Assembly: GCF_900583165.1 (NCBI RefSeq) | Contig: NZ_UTKY01000076.1 | Coordinates: 186,001-250,000 of the forward strand | Source of the DNA: Pseudomonas viridiflava | GTDB taxonomy: Bacteria > Pseudomonadota > Gammaproteobacteria > Pseudomonadales > Pseudomonadaceae | Direction of reading: 5' to 3' | DNA: 64,000 nt | Shown here: positions 16,575-24,786 of the stretch, piece by piece | Layout: the number at the start of each line of letters is the position of its first letter | How positions within the stretch are numbered: position 1 is the first letter of the stretch | Notes under the pieces: generated by a model | Database searches by the model: none | What the model was told of the DNA's origin: nothing | What the model saw: the letters and a program-made list of their open reading frames with translations, nothing else | Translations under genes and position numbers: made by a program

Positions 16575-17506
16575 TGGCTCACCAACCCTGGCCCGCCAGC
16601 GAGCCCGAACTGGCCGAGATGCGCCGCTTCAACAAGAAGCTGGCGTGGATGCCGCGTTTCAAAATCCGTAATCGCGTCACGCCGCGTTTGATCCAGGGGT
16701 TGTTGCGGGTCAGTCAAACCCTCAAGAAAGCGCCCCTCGCACAAAGCACCCGTGCAGGCTCGGTGCCCGTGCGCATCCTGCGACCCAGCGGCAAGCCCAA
16801 GGGCGTGGTGCTGGATATCCACGGCGGCGGCTGGGTGATTGGCAATGCGCAGATGGACGACGACCTCAACCTGGGCATGGTCAACGCGTGCGACGTGGCG
16901 GTGGTGTCGGTGGATTATCGGCTCGCGGTCGACACCCCGGTCGAGGGCTTGCTGGAAGATTGCCTCACCGCCGCTCATTGGTTGCTGAACGCCGAGGAGT
17001 TTGCGGGGCTGCCGGTGATCATCGTCGGTGAGTCGGCCGGAGGGCACCTGGCGGCGGCGACTTTATTGGCGTTGAAGCAATGGCCGGAGCTGCTCGCACG
17101 GGTCAGCGGCGCGCTGTTGTATTACGGCGTCTACGACCTGACCGGTACCCCCAGCGTACGCGCCGCCGGGCCGGACACGTTGCTACTGGATGGCCCGGGC
17201 ATGGTCGAGGCGCTGCGTATGCTCACGCCGGGCTTGAGCGACGATGAGCGTCGGCAACCGCCGTTGTCGCCGCTGTATGGCGACTTCACTGGGTTACCGC
17301 CCGCGTTGATGTTTGTGGGCGAGTTGGACCCGCTCAAGGACGACACGCTGCTGATCGGCGAGCGTTGGCCTGGAGCGCAGGTGCATCTGGTGCCGGAGGC
17401 GGCGCATGGGTTTATTCATTTTCCAGTCGAGGTAGGGCGCAAGGTGCTTGTACACGGCCGAGGCTGGATAAGCGCTAGAATTGCGGCTTTTGGTAGCTTT
17501 GAGTAA
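16574..17506 (+). CDS. Alpha/beta hydrolase (hormone-sensitive-lipase-type esterase)
   Basis: The 310-residue protein has the oxyanion motif HGGGWV, the nucleophile elbow GESAGG, an acid in ELDPLKDD and a histidine in AHGFIHF, in the order of the hormone-sensitive-lipase family. These are cytosolic carboxylesterases of short acyl esters. The ATG at 16574 overlaps the upstream TspO stop (TGATG), and an acetyltransferase gene starts five bases after its stop, making a probable three-gene unit. Confidence 0.87.
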   Translation: MAHQPWPASEPELAEMRRFNKKLAWMPRFKIRNRVTPRLIQGLLRVSQTLKKAPLAQSTRAGSVPVRILRPSGKPKGVVLDIHGGGWVIGNAQMDDDLNLGMVNACDVAVVSVDYRLAVDTPVEGLLEDCLTAAHWLLNAEEFAGLPVIIVGESAGGHLAAATLLALKQWPELLARVSGALLYYGVYDLTGTPSVRAAGPDTLLLDGPGMVEALRMLTPGLSDDERRQPPLSPLYGDFTGLPPALMFVGELDPLKDDTLLIGERWPGAQVHLVPEAAHGFIHFPVEVGRKVLVHGRGWISARIAAFGSFE

Positions 17507-17510
17507 GTCG

Positions 17511-17999
17511 ATGATCACTCCCCGCACGGTCACCGTCGCTGAAGCTCCCGAGGTGTTGGACTTTGTACTGCAAGCCCGCGCTGAGCTTTTCCCTAAGCTC
17601 AGCGCGGCGGGCATGCCCGATGACCTCGCGCAATTCGAGGCCACGTACCTTAAGGGCGACGGGCGATTCTTGATTGCCCGCAATGACGACCAAATCGTCG
17701 CGGCGATCGGTTACCTGCCCTATGACCAGCGTTTCGCCCAGCTCGATTACCAAGGCCGAAAGACGGTAGAAGTGGTGCGCCTGTTTGTGCTGCCGGCGTT
17801 TCGCCGGTTTGGCTTGGCGGGGCAGTTGTACCGCGCAGTGGAAGCGCTGGCGCAGGCGGATGGGGTTGAAGTGATGTACCTGCATACCCATCCGTTCTTG
17901 CCAGGGGCGATTGATTTTTGGGTGAGGCAGGGTTTTGACGTGGTGGATGTGGAGGCGGACCCGGTGTGGCAGACGACTCATATGCAACGGCGTTTGTAG
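17511..17999 (+). CDS. GNAT-family N-acetyltransferase
   Basis: The start ATG at 17511 gives 162 residues. The GNAT fold is visible as VEVVRLFVLPAFRRFGLAGQLYRAVEALAQ (acetyl-CoA-binding motif A, R/Q-x-x-G-x-G/A pattern, here RRFGLAG) and a C-terminal HPFLPGAIDFWVRQGFDVV. The acceptor is unknown. It sits directly behind the esterase. A REPIN follows the stop within 25 bases. Confidence 0.85.
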   Translation: MITPRTVTVAEAPEVLDFVLQARAELFPKLSAAGMPDDLAQFEATYLKGDGRFLIARNDDQIVAAIGYLPYDQRFAQLDYQGRKTVEVVRLFVLPAFRRFGLAGQLYRAVEALAQADGVEVMYLHTHPFLPGAIDFWVRQGFDVVDVEADPVWQTTHMQRRL

Positions 18000-18021
18000 A
18001 TTCGAAGTCACCGCAGATCAA

Positions 18022-18114
18022 AATGTGGGAGGGGGCTTGCCCCCGATAGTGGTGGGTCAGCAAAAAATGTATCAACTGACAGTGCGCCATCGGGGGCAAG
18101 CCCCCTCCCACATT
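18022..18114. repeat. REPIN, GTGGGAGGGGGCTTGC type
   Basis: Inverted copies of ATGTGGGAGGGGGCTTGCCC (left arm) and its complement (right arm, ending CCCACATTT) bracket about 55 bases. The core matches the SBW25 GI group. It separates the GNAT gene from the duplicated ATPase tail. Confidence 0.88.
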
Positions 18115-18131
18115 TGGACTGTGTTCAGGCT

Positions 18132-18180
18132 TTAGTTTGGATTCAACCGCAGGATTTGGGCGCCGTCGAATGGGTCTGTC
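18132..18180 (-). pseudogene. Duplicated 3' scrap of the ABC ATPase gene
   Basis: Read on the minus strand this encodes TDPFDGAQILRLNPN followed by TAA, which matches the C-terminus of the intact ATPase (TDPFDGAQILRLRPN then TAA at 18243) apart from one residue. The similarity extends past the stop into GGACTGTGTTCAGGCTTTAG, so the duplicated unit is 65 bases (18116-18180 versus 18227-18291). Confidence 0.85.
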
Positions 18181-18242
18181 GGCGGCTGTTGTAGGCCTTT
18201 GCCACACCACCAAACCCAGGTGGGAGGGACTGTGTTCAGGCT

Positions 18243-19007
18243 TTAGTTCGGGCGCAGGCGCAGGATCTGCGCACCGTCGAATGGGTCTGTCAGGTAATGC
18301 GCCTGCACCCCGAACGTCTCTTGCAAGCGCTGTGGCGTCAGTACTTCAAGCGGCTTGCCCAATGCGACCAATTGCCCATGATCCAGCACCGCCAAGCGGT
18401 CACAGGTCAGCGCCTGATTCAGATCATGAAGTGCAATCAAGGTAGTCACGGGCAACCCTTGAACACCTTTCAAAATGGCCAGCTGATGCTGGATATCCAG
18501 GTGATTGGTCGGCTCATCCAGCACTAAAATCTGCGGCCGTTGCGCCAGGGCGCGGGCGATGTGCACGCGTTGGCGTTCGCCGCCGGATAGGCTGCGCCAG
18601 GCGCGGTGGCTCAGGTGGGTGGCGTCTACATCGTGCAGGGCCTGGCGCACGATGGCGTCGTCATCGACGGACCAAGGGCTCAGCGCCGACAACCACGGCG
18701 TACGGCCCAACGCCACGGCGTCGAACACGCGGATGGCATCGTCGGTGTCGGCCTGTTGTTCCACCACCGCCACCTGTTGTGCGATGGCGCGGCGCGACAA
18801 CTGCCCCAGGCGTTGGCCGCCCAGCAGCACTTCGCCGCACGCCGGTGTACGCAGCCCGGCGAGCAGTTTGAGCAAGGTGGATTTGCCAGAGCCATTTGGC
18901 CCGACAATGCCGAGGGTCTCCCCCCGTTGCACCTCCAGATCAACCCCGCGCAGCAATTCAGCATCACGCACTTTGAAACCCAGCCCGGTGCAGCTCAGCA
19001 CGCTCAT
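18243..19007 (-). CDS. btuD: ABC transporter ATPase, corrinoid/siderophore type
   Basis: The start complementary to 19005-19007 gives 254 residues. The protein has Walker A GPNGSGKST, ABC signature SLSGGERQR, Walker B ILVLDEPTNHLD and the switch histidine in LIALHDLNQA, in the subtype typical of FecE/BtuD. It energises uptake across the inner membrane with the FecCD-type permease, whose stop it overlaps by four bases. The cobalamin riboswitch ahead of the operon argues for a corrinoid rather than an iron chelate; the symbol is assigned on that basis. Confidence 0.82.
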   Translation of the reverse strand: MSVLSCTGLGFKVRDAELLRGVDLEVQRGETLGIVGPNGSGKSTLLKLLAGLRTPACGEVLLGGQRLGQLSRRAIAQQVAVVEQQADTDDAIRVFDAVALGRTPWLSALSPWSVDDDAIVRQALHDVDATHLSHRAWRSLSGGERQRVHIARALAQRPQILVLDEPTNHLDIQHQLAILKGVQGLPVTTLIALHDLNQALTCDRLAVLDHGQLVALGKPLEVLTPQRLQETFGVQAHYLTDPFDGAQILRLRPN

Positions 19008-20008
19008 CGTGCATTCCTCCGGCCGATCAAAATCAGCGCAAATACCGGCGCCCCGACTAATGCCGTGACCACGCCCACTGGAATCACCTGGCCCTTGATC
19101 AGGGTGCGCGACAGCACATCCGCCGCAATCAAAAACAACGCGCCGCCCAACGCACTGGCCGGCAACAAGCGCGAGTGCCCGGTGCCCAGCAGCAGGCGCA
19201 CGGCGTGGGGAATCACCAGCCCTACAAAGCCGATGGAGCCGACAATCGACACCATCACCGCCGTCACCAGCGCCGCACACCCCACCAGCACAAACTGCAC
19301 CCGGCGCACGGGAATACCAAGGGACGCCGCCGAATCCGTGCCAAAGGTAAACGCATCCAGCGCCCGTCGATGCCACAGGCACACCACCAACCCCACGACC
19401 GCCACTGGCACCGCCAGCCACACCGACGGCCAGCGCACGCCGCTGAGGTTGCCCAGCAGCCAGAACATAATGCCGCGGGCCTGTTCGGAACTGGCCGACT
19501 TGGTGATCAGGAACGCGGTCAGCGCATTGAACAACTGCGAGCCTGCAATGCCCGCAAGGATGATCTGCCCGGTGCCGCTGGAAGAACCGCTGGCCCGCGC
19601 CAACAAAATCACCAACGCAAACGCCGCCATCGCGCCCACAAACGCACCGGCCGATAGCGAAATCAAGCCGCCGCCCACGCCCATCAACGCCACCAACACT
19701 GCGCCAGTCGAGGCACCGGCACTGATGCCCAGCAGGTACGGATCGGCCAACGGGTTACGCAGCAACGACTGCAAGATCACCCCGCAGGTCGCCAGCCCCG
19801 CACCGCATGCGGCGGCGACCAGGGCGCGGGTCAGGCGGTAGTTCCACACCACGCCTTCGTCGATTGGGTCGAGCACGTAACCGGCCGCCCACAGTTTGTT
19901 GGCCAGCACTTGAAGCACGACTTGGGGCGAGATAGCGGTTTCGCCGATGGCCACACCAGCCAGTACAGCGGCCAACAGCAGGGCCAGAGCGAGTAGGGTT
20001 CGGGTCAT
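19004..20008 (-). CDS. btuC: FecCD/BtuC-type ABC permease
   Basis: The 334-residue membrane protein has the FecCD family signature: RLTRALVAAACGAGLATCG near the N-terminus, NPLADPYLLGISAGASTGA, and GSIGFVGLVIPHAVRLLLG near the C-terminus, with about ten membrane helices. It forms the channel of a periplasmic-binding-protein-dependent importer. It overlaps the binding-protein gene upstream (ATGA) and the ATPase gene downstream (ATGA), so the three are translationally coupled. Confidence 0.85.
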   Translation of the reverse strand: MTRTLLALALLLAAVLAGVAIGETAISPQVVLQVLANKLWAAGYVLDPIDEGVVWNYRLTRALVAAACGAGLATCGVILQSLLRNPLADPYLLGISAGASTGAVLVALMGVGGGLISLSAGAFVGAMAAFALVILLARASGSSSGTGQIILAGIAGSQLFNALTAFLITKSASSEQARGIMFWLLGNLSGVRWPSVWLAVPVAVVGLVVCLWHRRALDAFTFGTDSAASLGIPVRRVQFVLVGCAALVTAVMVSIVGSIGFVGLVIPHAVRLLLGTGHSRLLPASALGGALFLIAADVLSRTLIKGQVIPVGVVTALVGAPVFALILIGRRNAR

Positions 20009-21015
20009 TTCGGCAGGTCGTAACCGTCGATGGCGGTGGCCAGTTGTTCCAGGCCGTCAAACATGCGGATGCTGGCCTGCAACGCCAGGGCGTCGAGGAT
20101 AATGATGCGGTTGTTCTTTACCGCGTCCATGTTGCGCGTGACCGGGTCGCTGCGCAAAAAGGCGAGTTTCTTTTCATGGTCGTCGGCGGGGTAGCGGCGG
20201 CGGTCCATGCGGGCGATCACCAGAAAGGTCGGGTTGGCCTTGGCGATGGTTTCCCAGCCGACGGCGGGCCATTCTTCATCGGACTTCACCACGTTGGTCA
20301 GGCCCAGGGTTTGCAACATGAACTCGGGGATGCCCTTGTGGCCGGCCACGTACGGGTCGCTGGCCATCTCGGAACTGGAAAACCACACCAACGCACTGGC
20401 TTGCTTGAGGCCCTTGTTTTGCGCGGTGGCGATGGATCTGGCCAAGCGCGCCTTGAGCTCATCGTCCAACTGTTGGCCGCGATCCTGTACGTCGAAAATC
20501 TCGGCCAGTTGGCTGATGCTTTTGTAGATGGTCTCGATGCGGAACGGCTCCAGGCGCGTGCCGTCGGCGCCCACCAGGTTGTCTTTGCCTTCGCAGTCGG
20601 AGGGCAGCAGGTAAGTGGGGATGTTCAACTCGTGGAATTGCTCACGGGTGCCCACCACGCCTTGGGGGCCGACTACCCATTCCAGCTCGGCGGCCACCAG
20701 TTGCGGGCGCTTGGCGATCACTGCTTCAAAGCTGGGCTCGTTGTTGGCCAGGCGCTCGATGCGCTCGTTCTGCGCCTTGAACTGCGGCAGTACGTTGTTG
20801 AACCACAGCGAGGTGCCCACCACTTTATCGCCCACGCCCAGGGCGTAGAGCATTTCGGTGGCGGCCTGGCCGATAGTCACGCTGCGTGCCGGTGCCTGCG
20901 GGAAGGTCACGGCGCTGCCGCAGTTCTGCACCGTCAGCGGGTAGTGAGTGGGCGCAGCCTGGGCCAGGGCACAGAAGCCAAGGCCGGTGAGCAGGGCGGT
21001 AACGCGTGGCAGCAT
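20005..21015 (-). CDS. btuF: Periplasmic corrinoid-type substrate-binding protein
   Basis: The ATG complementary to 21013-21015 (MLPRVTALLTGLGFCALAQAAP) gives a Sec signal peptide and a 336-residue protein; the longer start would bury it. The mature part has the class III binding-protein layout: AVTFPQAPARSVTIGQAATEMLYALG, then ERIERLANNEPSFEAVIAKRPQLVAAE, a long connecting helix and a second lobe. It delivers ligand to the FecCD-type permease. The riboswitch 130 bases upstream points to cobalamin or a precursor. A broader substrate range, as in iron-complex carriers, cannot be excluded. Confidence 0.8.
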   Translation of the reverse strand: MLPRVTALLTGLGFCALAQAAPTHYPLTVQNCGSAVTFPQAPARSVTIGQAATEMLYALGVGDKVVGTSLWFNNVLPQFKAQNERIERLANNEPSFEAVIAKRPQLVAAELEWVVGPQGVVGTREQFHELNIPTYLLPSDCEGKDNLVGADGTRLEPFRIETIYKSISQLAEIFDVQDRGQQLDDELKARLARSIATAQNKGLKQASALVWFSSSEMASDPYVAGHKGIPEFMLQTLGLTNVVKSDEEWPAVGWETIAKANPTFLVIARMDRRRYPADDHEKKLAFLRSDPVTRNMDAVKNNRIIILDALALQASIRMFDGLEQLATAIDGYDLPK

Positions 21016-21144
21016 GAGGCAATCTCCGTTTGAACCGTACAGTGAGCTGGGGAGGTACGGTAGTGGAAATACAGCCATGAACGCTGCCGGTGTGGCAGGG
21101 CAAGGTTGTCCTTCCCGGACACCCCGCCGGTTGGTGATAACGCT

Positions 21145-21315
21145 GGGCCGGCAGGTCTCCTGACTCGTGCGTCATCGCCAGGCTCCGGCCTTCCCGAGCA
21201 AGGCTCAGTGGCAGTGTGGAGCAGGCTCAGCACCTACAGTTGCGGGGGCAGTTCCGATTGACGCGGGTGGCCGCGCTTCGGATTCCCTATTAGTCCCGTT
21301 TGGGAACCGGCGCGG
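21145..21315 (-). promoter_or_regulatory. Cobalamin riboswitch
   Basis: On the minus strand the sequence runs GGTTCC...GGGACTAATAGGGAA...ACTGCCCCCGCAACTGTA...GGAAGGC...GCGATGACGCACGAGTCAGG then AGACCTGCCGGC. These are the conserved blocks of the AdoCbl riboswitch, ending in the B12 box. It precedes the btuFCD-like operon by about 130 bases, which hold GC-rich pairing segments that could act as expression platform. High cobalamin is expected to repress the operon. Confidence 0.92.
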
Positions 21316-21433
21316 TATGGTAGTCGATCAGAGGCGTGAGGGGGAGCACAGGTTTGGATGCTGGCGCTATCGCTGACGGGACGTGTCTTTTATGATGCGC
21401 GCCCAAGGAATAGCCCTACACAAGGAATACACA

Positions 21434-21874
21434 GTGAAAGCTCTCGTCGCCCTCTGCCTGATCGCCACCCTTGCCGGTTGCGCAACCCAGGGTAAAACCG
21501 ATCAGCAGATCTTTACCGAAGCGGCCACCGCGCATGTGGCGTCGCTGCCCTCCGGCGCCAAAATTCGTTTGCACAGTACGAAAATTCCCAGCAAGGGTAT
21601 GTTTGGCGACACCTTAGCAATTGCCTTGGCGGGGGATGCCAATGGCGCTCAGCTCAAGCAGGACTTGCTCAATGCCAAAAGCCAGGGCGATAGCGGGTTT
21701 TTGATCATGGGCGCTAGCAGTTCAGTGGACGTCGCGATTGCCGACAAGGCCTTTGAAGGGCTGGATTTAAAGGGAATGACGATCTATTACTCAGGCAGTG
21801 ATGCGCAGAAGGACAAGGTGCGCAGCGCGGTTGAGAAGACCCAGGCGCAGTTCCACTTTATTAGCGCGCAGTAA
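21434..21874 (+). CDS. Hypothetical lipoprotein
   Basis: The GTG at 21434, eight bases after AAGGAA, gives VKALVALCLIATLAGCATQG, a clear lipoprotein signal with lipobox LAGC and a 146-residue product. An upstream in-frame start at 21383 would mask the signal. The mature part is rich in Ala, Gly and Lys with no membrane helix. I do not recognise the family. It is divergent from the cobalamin riboswitch operon and is followed closely by a REPIN. Confidence 0.72.
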   Translation: MKALVALCLIATLAGCATQGKTDQQIFTEAATAHVASLPSGAKIRLHSTKIPSKGMFGDTLAIALAGDANGAQLKQDLLNAKSQGDSGFLIMGASSSVDVAIADKAFEGLDLKGMTIYYSGSDAQKDKVRSAVEKTQAQFHFISAQ

Positions 21875-21900
21875 CCGGGCCCTGAAAGCACTGCGATTCT

Positions 21901-21994
21901 AATGTGGGAGGGGGCTTGCTCCCGATGAGGGTGTGTCAGTCAATGCATCAGTGACTGAACCACCGCTATCGGGGGCAAGCCCCCTCCCACATTT
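21901..21994. repeat. REPIN, GTGGGAGGGGGCTTGC type
   Basis: The left arm ATGTGGGAGGGGGCTTGCTC (21901 onward) and the complementary right arm ending CCCTCCCACATT (21994) flank about 45 bases. It lies between the converging lipoprotein and aldehyde dehydrogenase genes. Confidence 0.88.
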
Positions 21995-22015
21995 TTTCAG
22001 CGCTGTGTCAGTGGG

Positions 22016-23398
22016 CTATTTTCGGTCCAGCCACACGGTTTGCGCATTGCAGAACTCGCGCACACCAAAGTGCGACAGCTCGCGGCCAAAGCCACTTTTC
22101 TTGATCCCACCAAACGCCACCCGAGGGTCGGATACGCTGAACGCGTTGACGAAGATCCCGCCGGTTTCCAGCCTGTTGGCAATATCCCGAGCCTTTGCCG
22201 CATCACTGGTGAAGATACTGGCCGTGAGGCCGAACTCGCTGTCATTCGCCAGCTCCACCGCATGGTCAGCGTCGCGGGCGGTGATGATCGACGCCACCGG
22301 GCCGAACAGTTCCTGCTTGAACGAAGTCATCTGGTCGGTGACGTCTGCCAGCACGGTCGGCTCGTAGTAGTTGCCGGCGCCGGCGACTTTGTTGCCGCCC
22401 AGCAGCAGGGTAGCGCCTTCTTCCAGGGTGGCCTGGACCTGGCCGTGCAACTCGTCGCGCAGGTCAAAGCGGGCCATCGGGCCGATGTAGGTGGCGGTCG
22501 ACGTTGGGTCGCCCATCACCAAGGCGCGGCTGGCCTCCAGGAATTTGGCGGTGAAGGCGTCTGCCACACCGGCTTCGATGATCAGGCGCTTGGCGGCAGC
22601 GCAGACCTGGCCGCTGTTCTGGAAACGGCCGATTAGCGCGGCTTGCACGGCGGCGTCGAGGTCGGCGTCGTTGAGCACGATAAACGGGTCGGAGCCGCCC
22701 AGTTCCAGTACGCATTTTTTCAACGCGGCACCGGCCTGGGAGCCGATGGCGACACCGGCGCGTACGCTGCCGGTGAGGGTCACGGCGGCGATGCGTGGGT
22801 CGGCGATGGCTTTGGACACGCCTTCATTGGCCACGTTGATCACTTCGAACAGGCCTTCGGCAAAGCCGGCTTTTTTGAAGGCTTGCTGGATCAGGTAGGC
22901 GCTGCCCATCACGTTCGGTGCGTGTTTAAGCACGTAGGTGTTGCCAGCGAGCATGGTCGGCACGGCGCCGCGCAGTACTTGCCAGACCGGGAAGTTCCAC
23001 GGCATCACCGCGAGGATCGGGCCCAGTGGGCGGTATTCGATCTGGGCGCTGCCGTTGTCCACCAGGGTCGGTTCCGGGGCGAGCATGGCCGGGCCGTGGG
23101 CGGCGTACCATTCGCTGAGTTGAGCGCATTTTTCGATTTCGGCGCGGGCCTGGGCGATGGGTTTGCCCATTTCCAAAGTGATCATCTGCGCCATGTCTTC
23201 GGCTTGTTCACGCAGGGCGGCGGCCAGGGCCAGCAGCAGTTCGGCGCGCTGGCCGACGGGCTGGCGACGCCAGGTGCGGAAGGCAGCAGTGGCGCGGTCG
23301 AGAGCGGCATTGAGCTGCGACTCGGTTTCGTAGGGGTAACTGCCGACGGTTTCGCCGGTGGCCGGGTTGGTCGAAATGGCGTGGGTGGTCGCGTTCAT
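22016..23398 (-). CDS. sad: NAD(P)-dependent succinate-semialdehyde dehydrogenase
   Basis: The 460-residue aldehyde dehydrogenase has the general base in ELGGSDPFIVL, the catalytic cysteine in NSGQVCAAAKR and the cofactor motif LTGSVRAGVAIG. Length and sequence resemble the Sad/YneI branch, which oxidises succinate semialdehyde to succinate in GABA and putrescine breakdown. A PtrR/YneJ-like LysR gene lies divergent 91 bases away, the same arrangement as in E. coli. The family is certain; the exact aldehyde is inferred from the neighbour. Confidence 0.85.
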   Translation of the reverse strand: MNATTHAISTNPATGETVGSYPYETESQLNAALDRATAAFRTWRRQPVGQRAELLLALAAALREQAEDMAQMITLEMGKPIAQARAEIEKCAQLSEWYAAHGPAMLAPEPTLVDNGSAQIEYRPLGPILAVMPWNFPVWQVLRGAVPTMLAGNTYVLKHAPNVMGSAYLIQQAFKKAGFAEGLFEVINVANEGVSKAIADPRIAAVTLTGSVRAGVAIGSQAGAALKKCVLELGGSDPFIVLNDADLDAAVQAALIGRFQNSGQVCAAAKRLIIEAGVADAFTAKFLEASRALVMGDPTSTATYIGPMARFDLRDELHGQVQATLEEGATLLLGGNKVAGAGNYYEPTVLADVTDQMTSFKQELFGPVASIITARDADHAVELANDSEFGLTASIFTSDAAKARDIANRLETGGIFVNAFSVSDPRVAFGGIKKSGFGRELSHFGVREFCNAQTVWLDRK

Positions 23399-23489
23399 GG
23401 CACCGTCCTGCTGAATGATTAAGTTGGGTTCAGACTACGGGGCTGGCTCTTTTCTGGAAACTGAATAATATTAAGCAATACATTCACGA

Positions 23490-24395
23490 ATGGAGAATGA
23501 CTTGGACCTGGTGCAGCTGGAAATCTTCAAGGCCGTTGCCGAGCAAGGCAGCATCAGCGCCGCCGCGCAGTTGATTCATCGGGTACCGTCAAACCTGACC
23601 ACCCGTATCAAGCAACTGGAGCAAGACCTAGGCGTGGATTTGTTTATCCGCGAGAAAAGTCGCCTGCGCCTGTCACCGGCGGGCTGGAACTTCCTCGGCT
23701 ACGCGCGGCGCATTCTCGACTTGGTGCAAGAGGCCCGTGCCACGGTGGCCGGGGAGGAGCCCCAAGGCGCATTTGCCCTAGGCTCGCTGGAGAGCACGGC
23801 GGCGGTGCGCATCCCGGCATTGCTGGCGGCGTACAACCAGAAGCACACCAAGGTCGAGTTGGACCTCAGTACCGGCCCGTCGGGCACCATGATTGAGGGT
23901 GTGCTTTCGGGGCGCCTGACGGCGGCGTTTGTGGATGGGCCGGTGTTGCACAGCACTCTGGAAGGCGTGGCGGTTTTCGAGGAAGAGATGGTGGTGATCG
24001 CGCCACTGCATCACGCACCGATCACCCGGGGGCAGGATGTGAATGGCGAGAACATCTACACCTTCCGTTCGAACTGCTCGTACCGGCATCACTTTGAGCG
24101 CTGGTTTTCACAGGACGGTGCGGTGCCGGGTAAGATCTTCGAGATCGAGTCGTACCATGGGATGTTGGCCTGCGTCAGCGCGGGTGCGGGTCTGGCGTTG
24201 ATGCCGCGCAGCATGCTGGAGAATATGGCGGGGTTTGCGGCGGTGAGTGTGTGGCCGTTGATGGACAGTTTTCGGATTCTGAACACCTGGCTGATCTGGC
24301 GGCGGGGCACGGTGTCGCAGAGCCTGAACAGCTTCGTAAAGCTGCTGGAGGAACGTGATCTCTGTAGGAGCGAGCTTGCTCGCGAAAATCGCTAA
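23490..24395 (+). CDS. LysR-family regulator, PtrR/YneJ-like
   Basis: The 301-residue protein has a LysR winged helix (LVQLEIFKAVAEQGSISAAAQLIHRVPSNLTTRIKQLE) with the unusual HRVPSNLTTRIKQLE recognition helix of the PtrR/YneJ subgroup. PtrR controls sad in E. coli, and here the gene is divergent from a sad-like gene. The last ten residues, CRSELARENR, are encoded by the adjacent REP element, so the original stop was lost and the REP provides a new one. The tail may be dispensable. Confidence 0.82.
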   Translation: MENDLDLVQLEIFKAVAEQGSISAAAQLIHRVPSNLTTRIKQLEQDLGVDLFIREKSRLRLSPAGWNFLGYARRILDLVQEARATVAGEEPQGAFALGSLESTAAVRIPALLAAYNQKHTKVELDLSTGPSGTMIEGVLSGRLTAAFVDGPVLHSTLEGVAVFEEEMVVIAPLHHAPITRGQDVNGENIYTFRSNCSYRHHFERWFSQDGAVPGKIFEIESYHGMLACVSAGAGLALMPRSMLENMAGFAAVSVWPLMDSFRILNTWLIWRRGTVSQSLNSFVKLLEERDLCRSELARENR

Positions 24396-24463
24396 CGATA
24401 ACGCGGGTCGGCTGGGTGTACGCGGCGCTCTCGAGTCTTTCGCGAGCAAGCTCGCTCCTACAG
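24362..24463. repeat. REPIN, GAGCGAGCTTGCTCGC type
   Basis: Inverted arms CTGTAGGAGCGAGCTTGCTC and its complement (ending AAGCTCGCTCCTACAG at 24463) flank about 50 bases. The core resembles the SBW25 GIII group but with GAGCGAG. The left arm overlaps the 3' end of the LysR gene. Confidence 0.85.
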
Positions 24464-24477
24464 TGGGGGTGAGGTGT

Positions 24478-24687
24478 TCAGCCGCCGAATTGGAGGGTGC
24501 CCATGGCCAGTTTTGCCATGATTGCCGTCGCGCCCAGTTGCACCAGCCACAGCGCCAAACCACCGAGAAATACACCGAGCGCCACTTGCAGCACCAGGCT
24601 TTTCTGACGCTTGGCTTGGGGTGCGCGTGGAACAAAGTCATGCAGCTCATCGCGGTCAGCGCGCAGGTCCAGGTCGTCGTTTCTCAT
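24478..24687 (-). CDS. Small single-span membrane protein
   Basis: The 69-residue protein has a polar, charged N-terminus (MRNDDLDLRADRDELHDFVPR) followed by basic residues and one membrane helix (VLQVALGVFLGGLALWLVQLGATAIMAKLA). It looks like a small inner-membrane protein conserved in Pseudomonas; no function is known to me. It lies just downstream of tyrB on the same strand, beyond the tyrB terminator. Confidence 0.68.
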   Translation of the reverse strand: MRNDDLDLRADRDELHDFVPRAPQAKRQKSLVLQVALGVFLGGLALWLVQLGATAIMAKLAMGTLQFGG

Positions 24688-24738
24688 AAGGCTCTCACAG
24701 CAAAGGGGCGGGCAAGGTTCAGTCTAGGGCCTGGCGAC

Positions 24739-24766
24739 AAAAAAGGGGAAGCCATCGGCTTCCCCT
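24739..24766 (-). terminator. Rho-independent terminator of tyrB
   Basis: On the minus strand GGGGAAGCC-loop-GGCTTCCCC is followed by a run of T, 20 bases after the tyrB stop. A strong intrinsic terminator. Confidence 0.9.
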
Positions 24767-24786
24767 CCTGTGCAACGGCTACAGGT

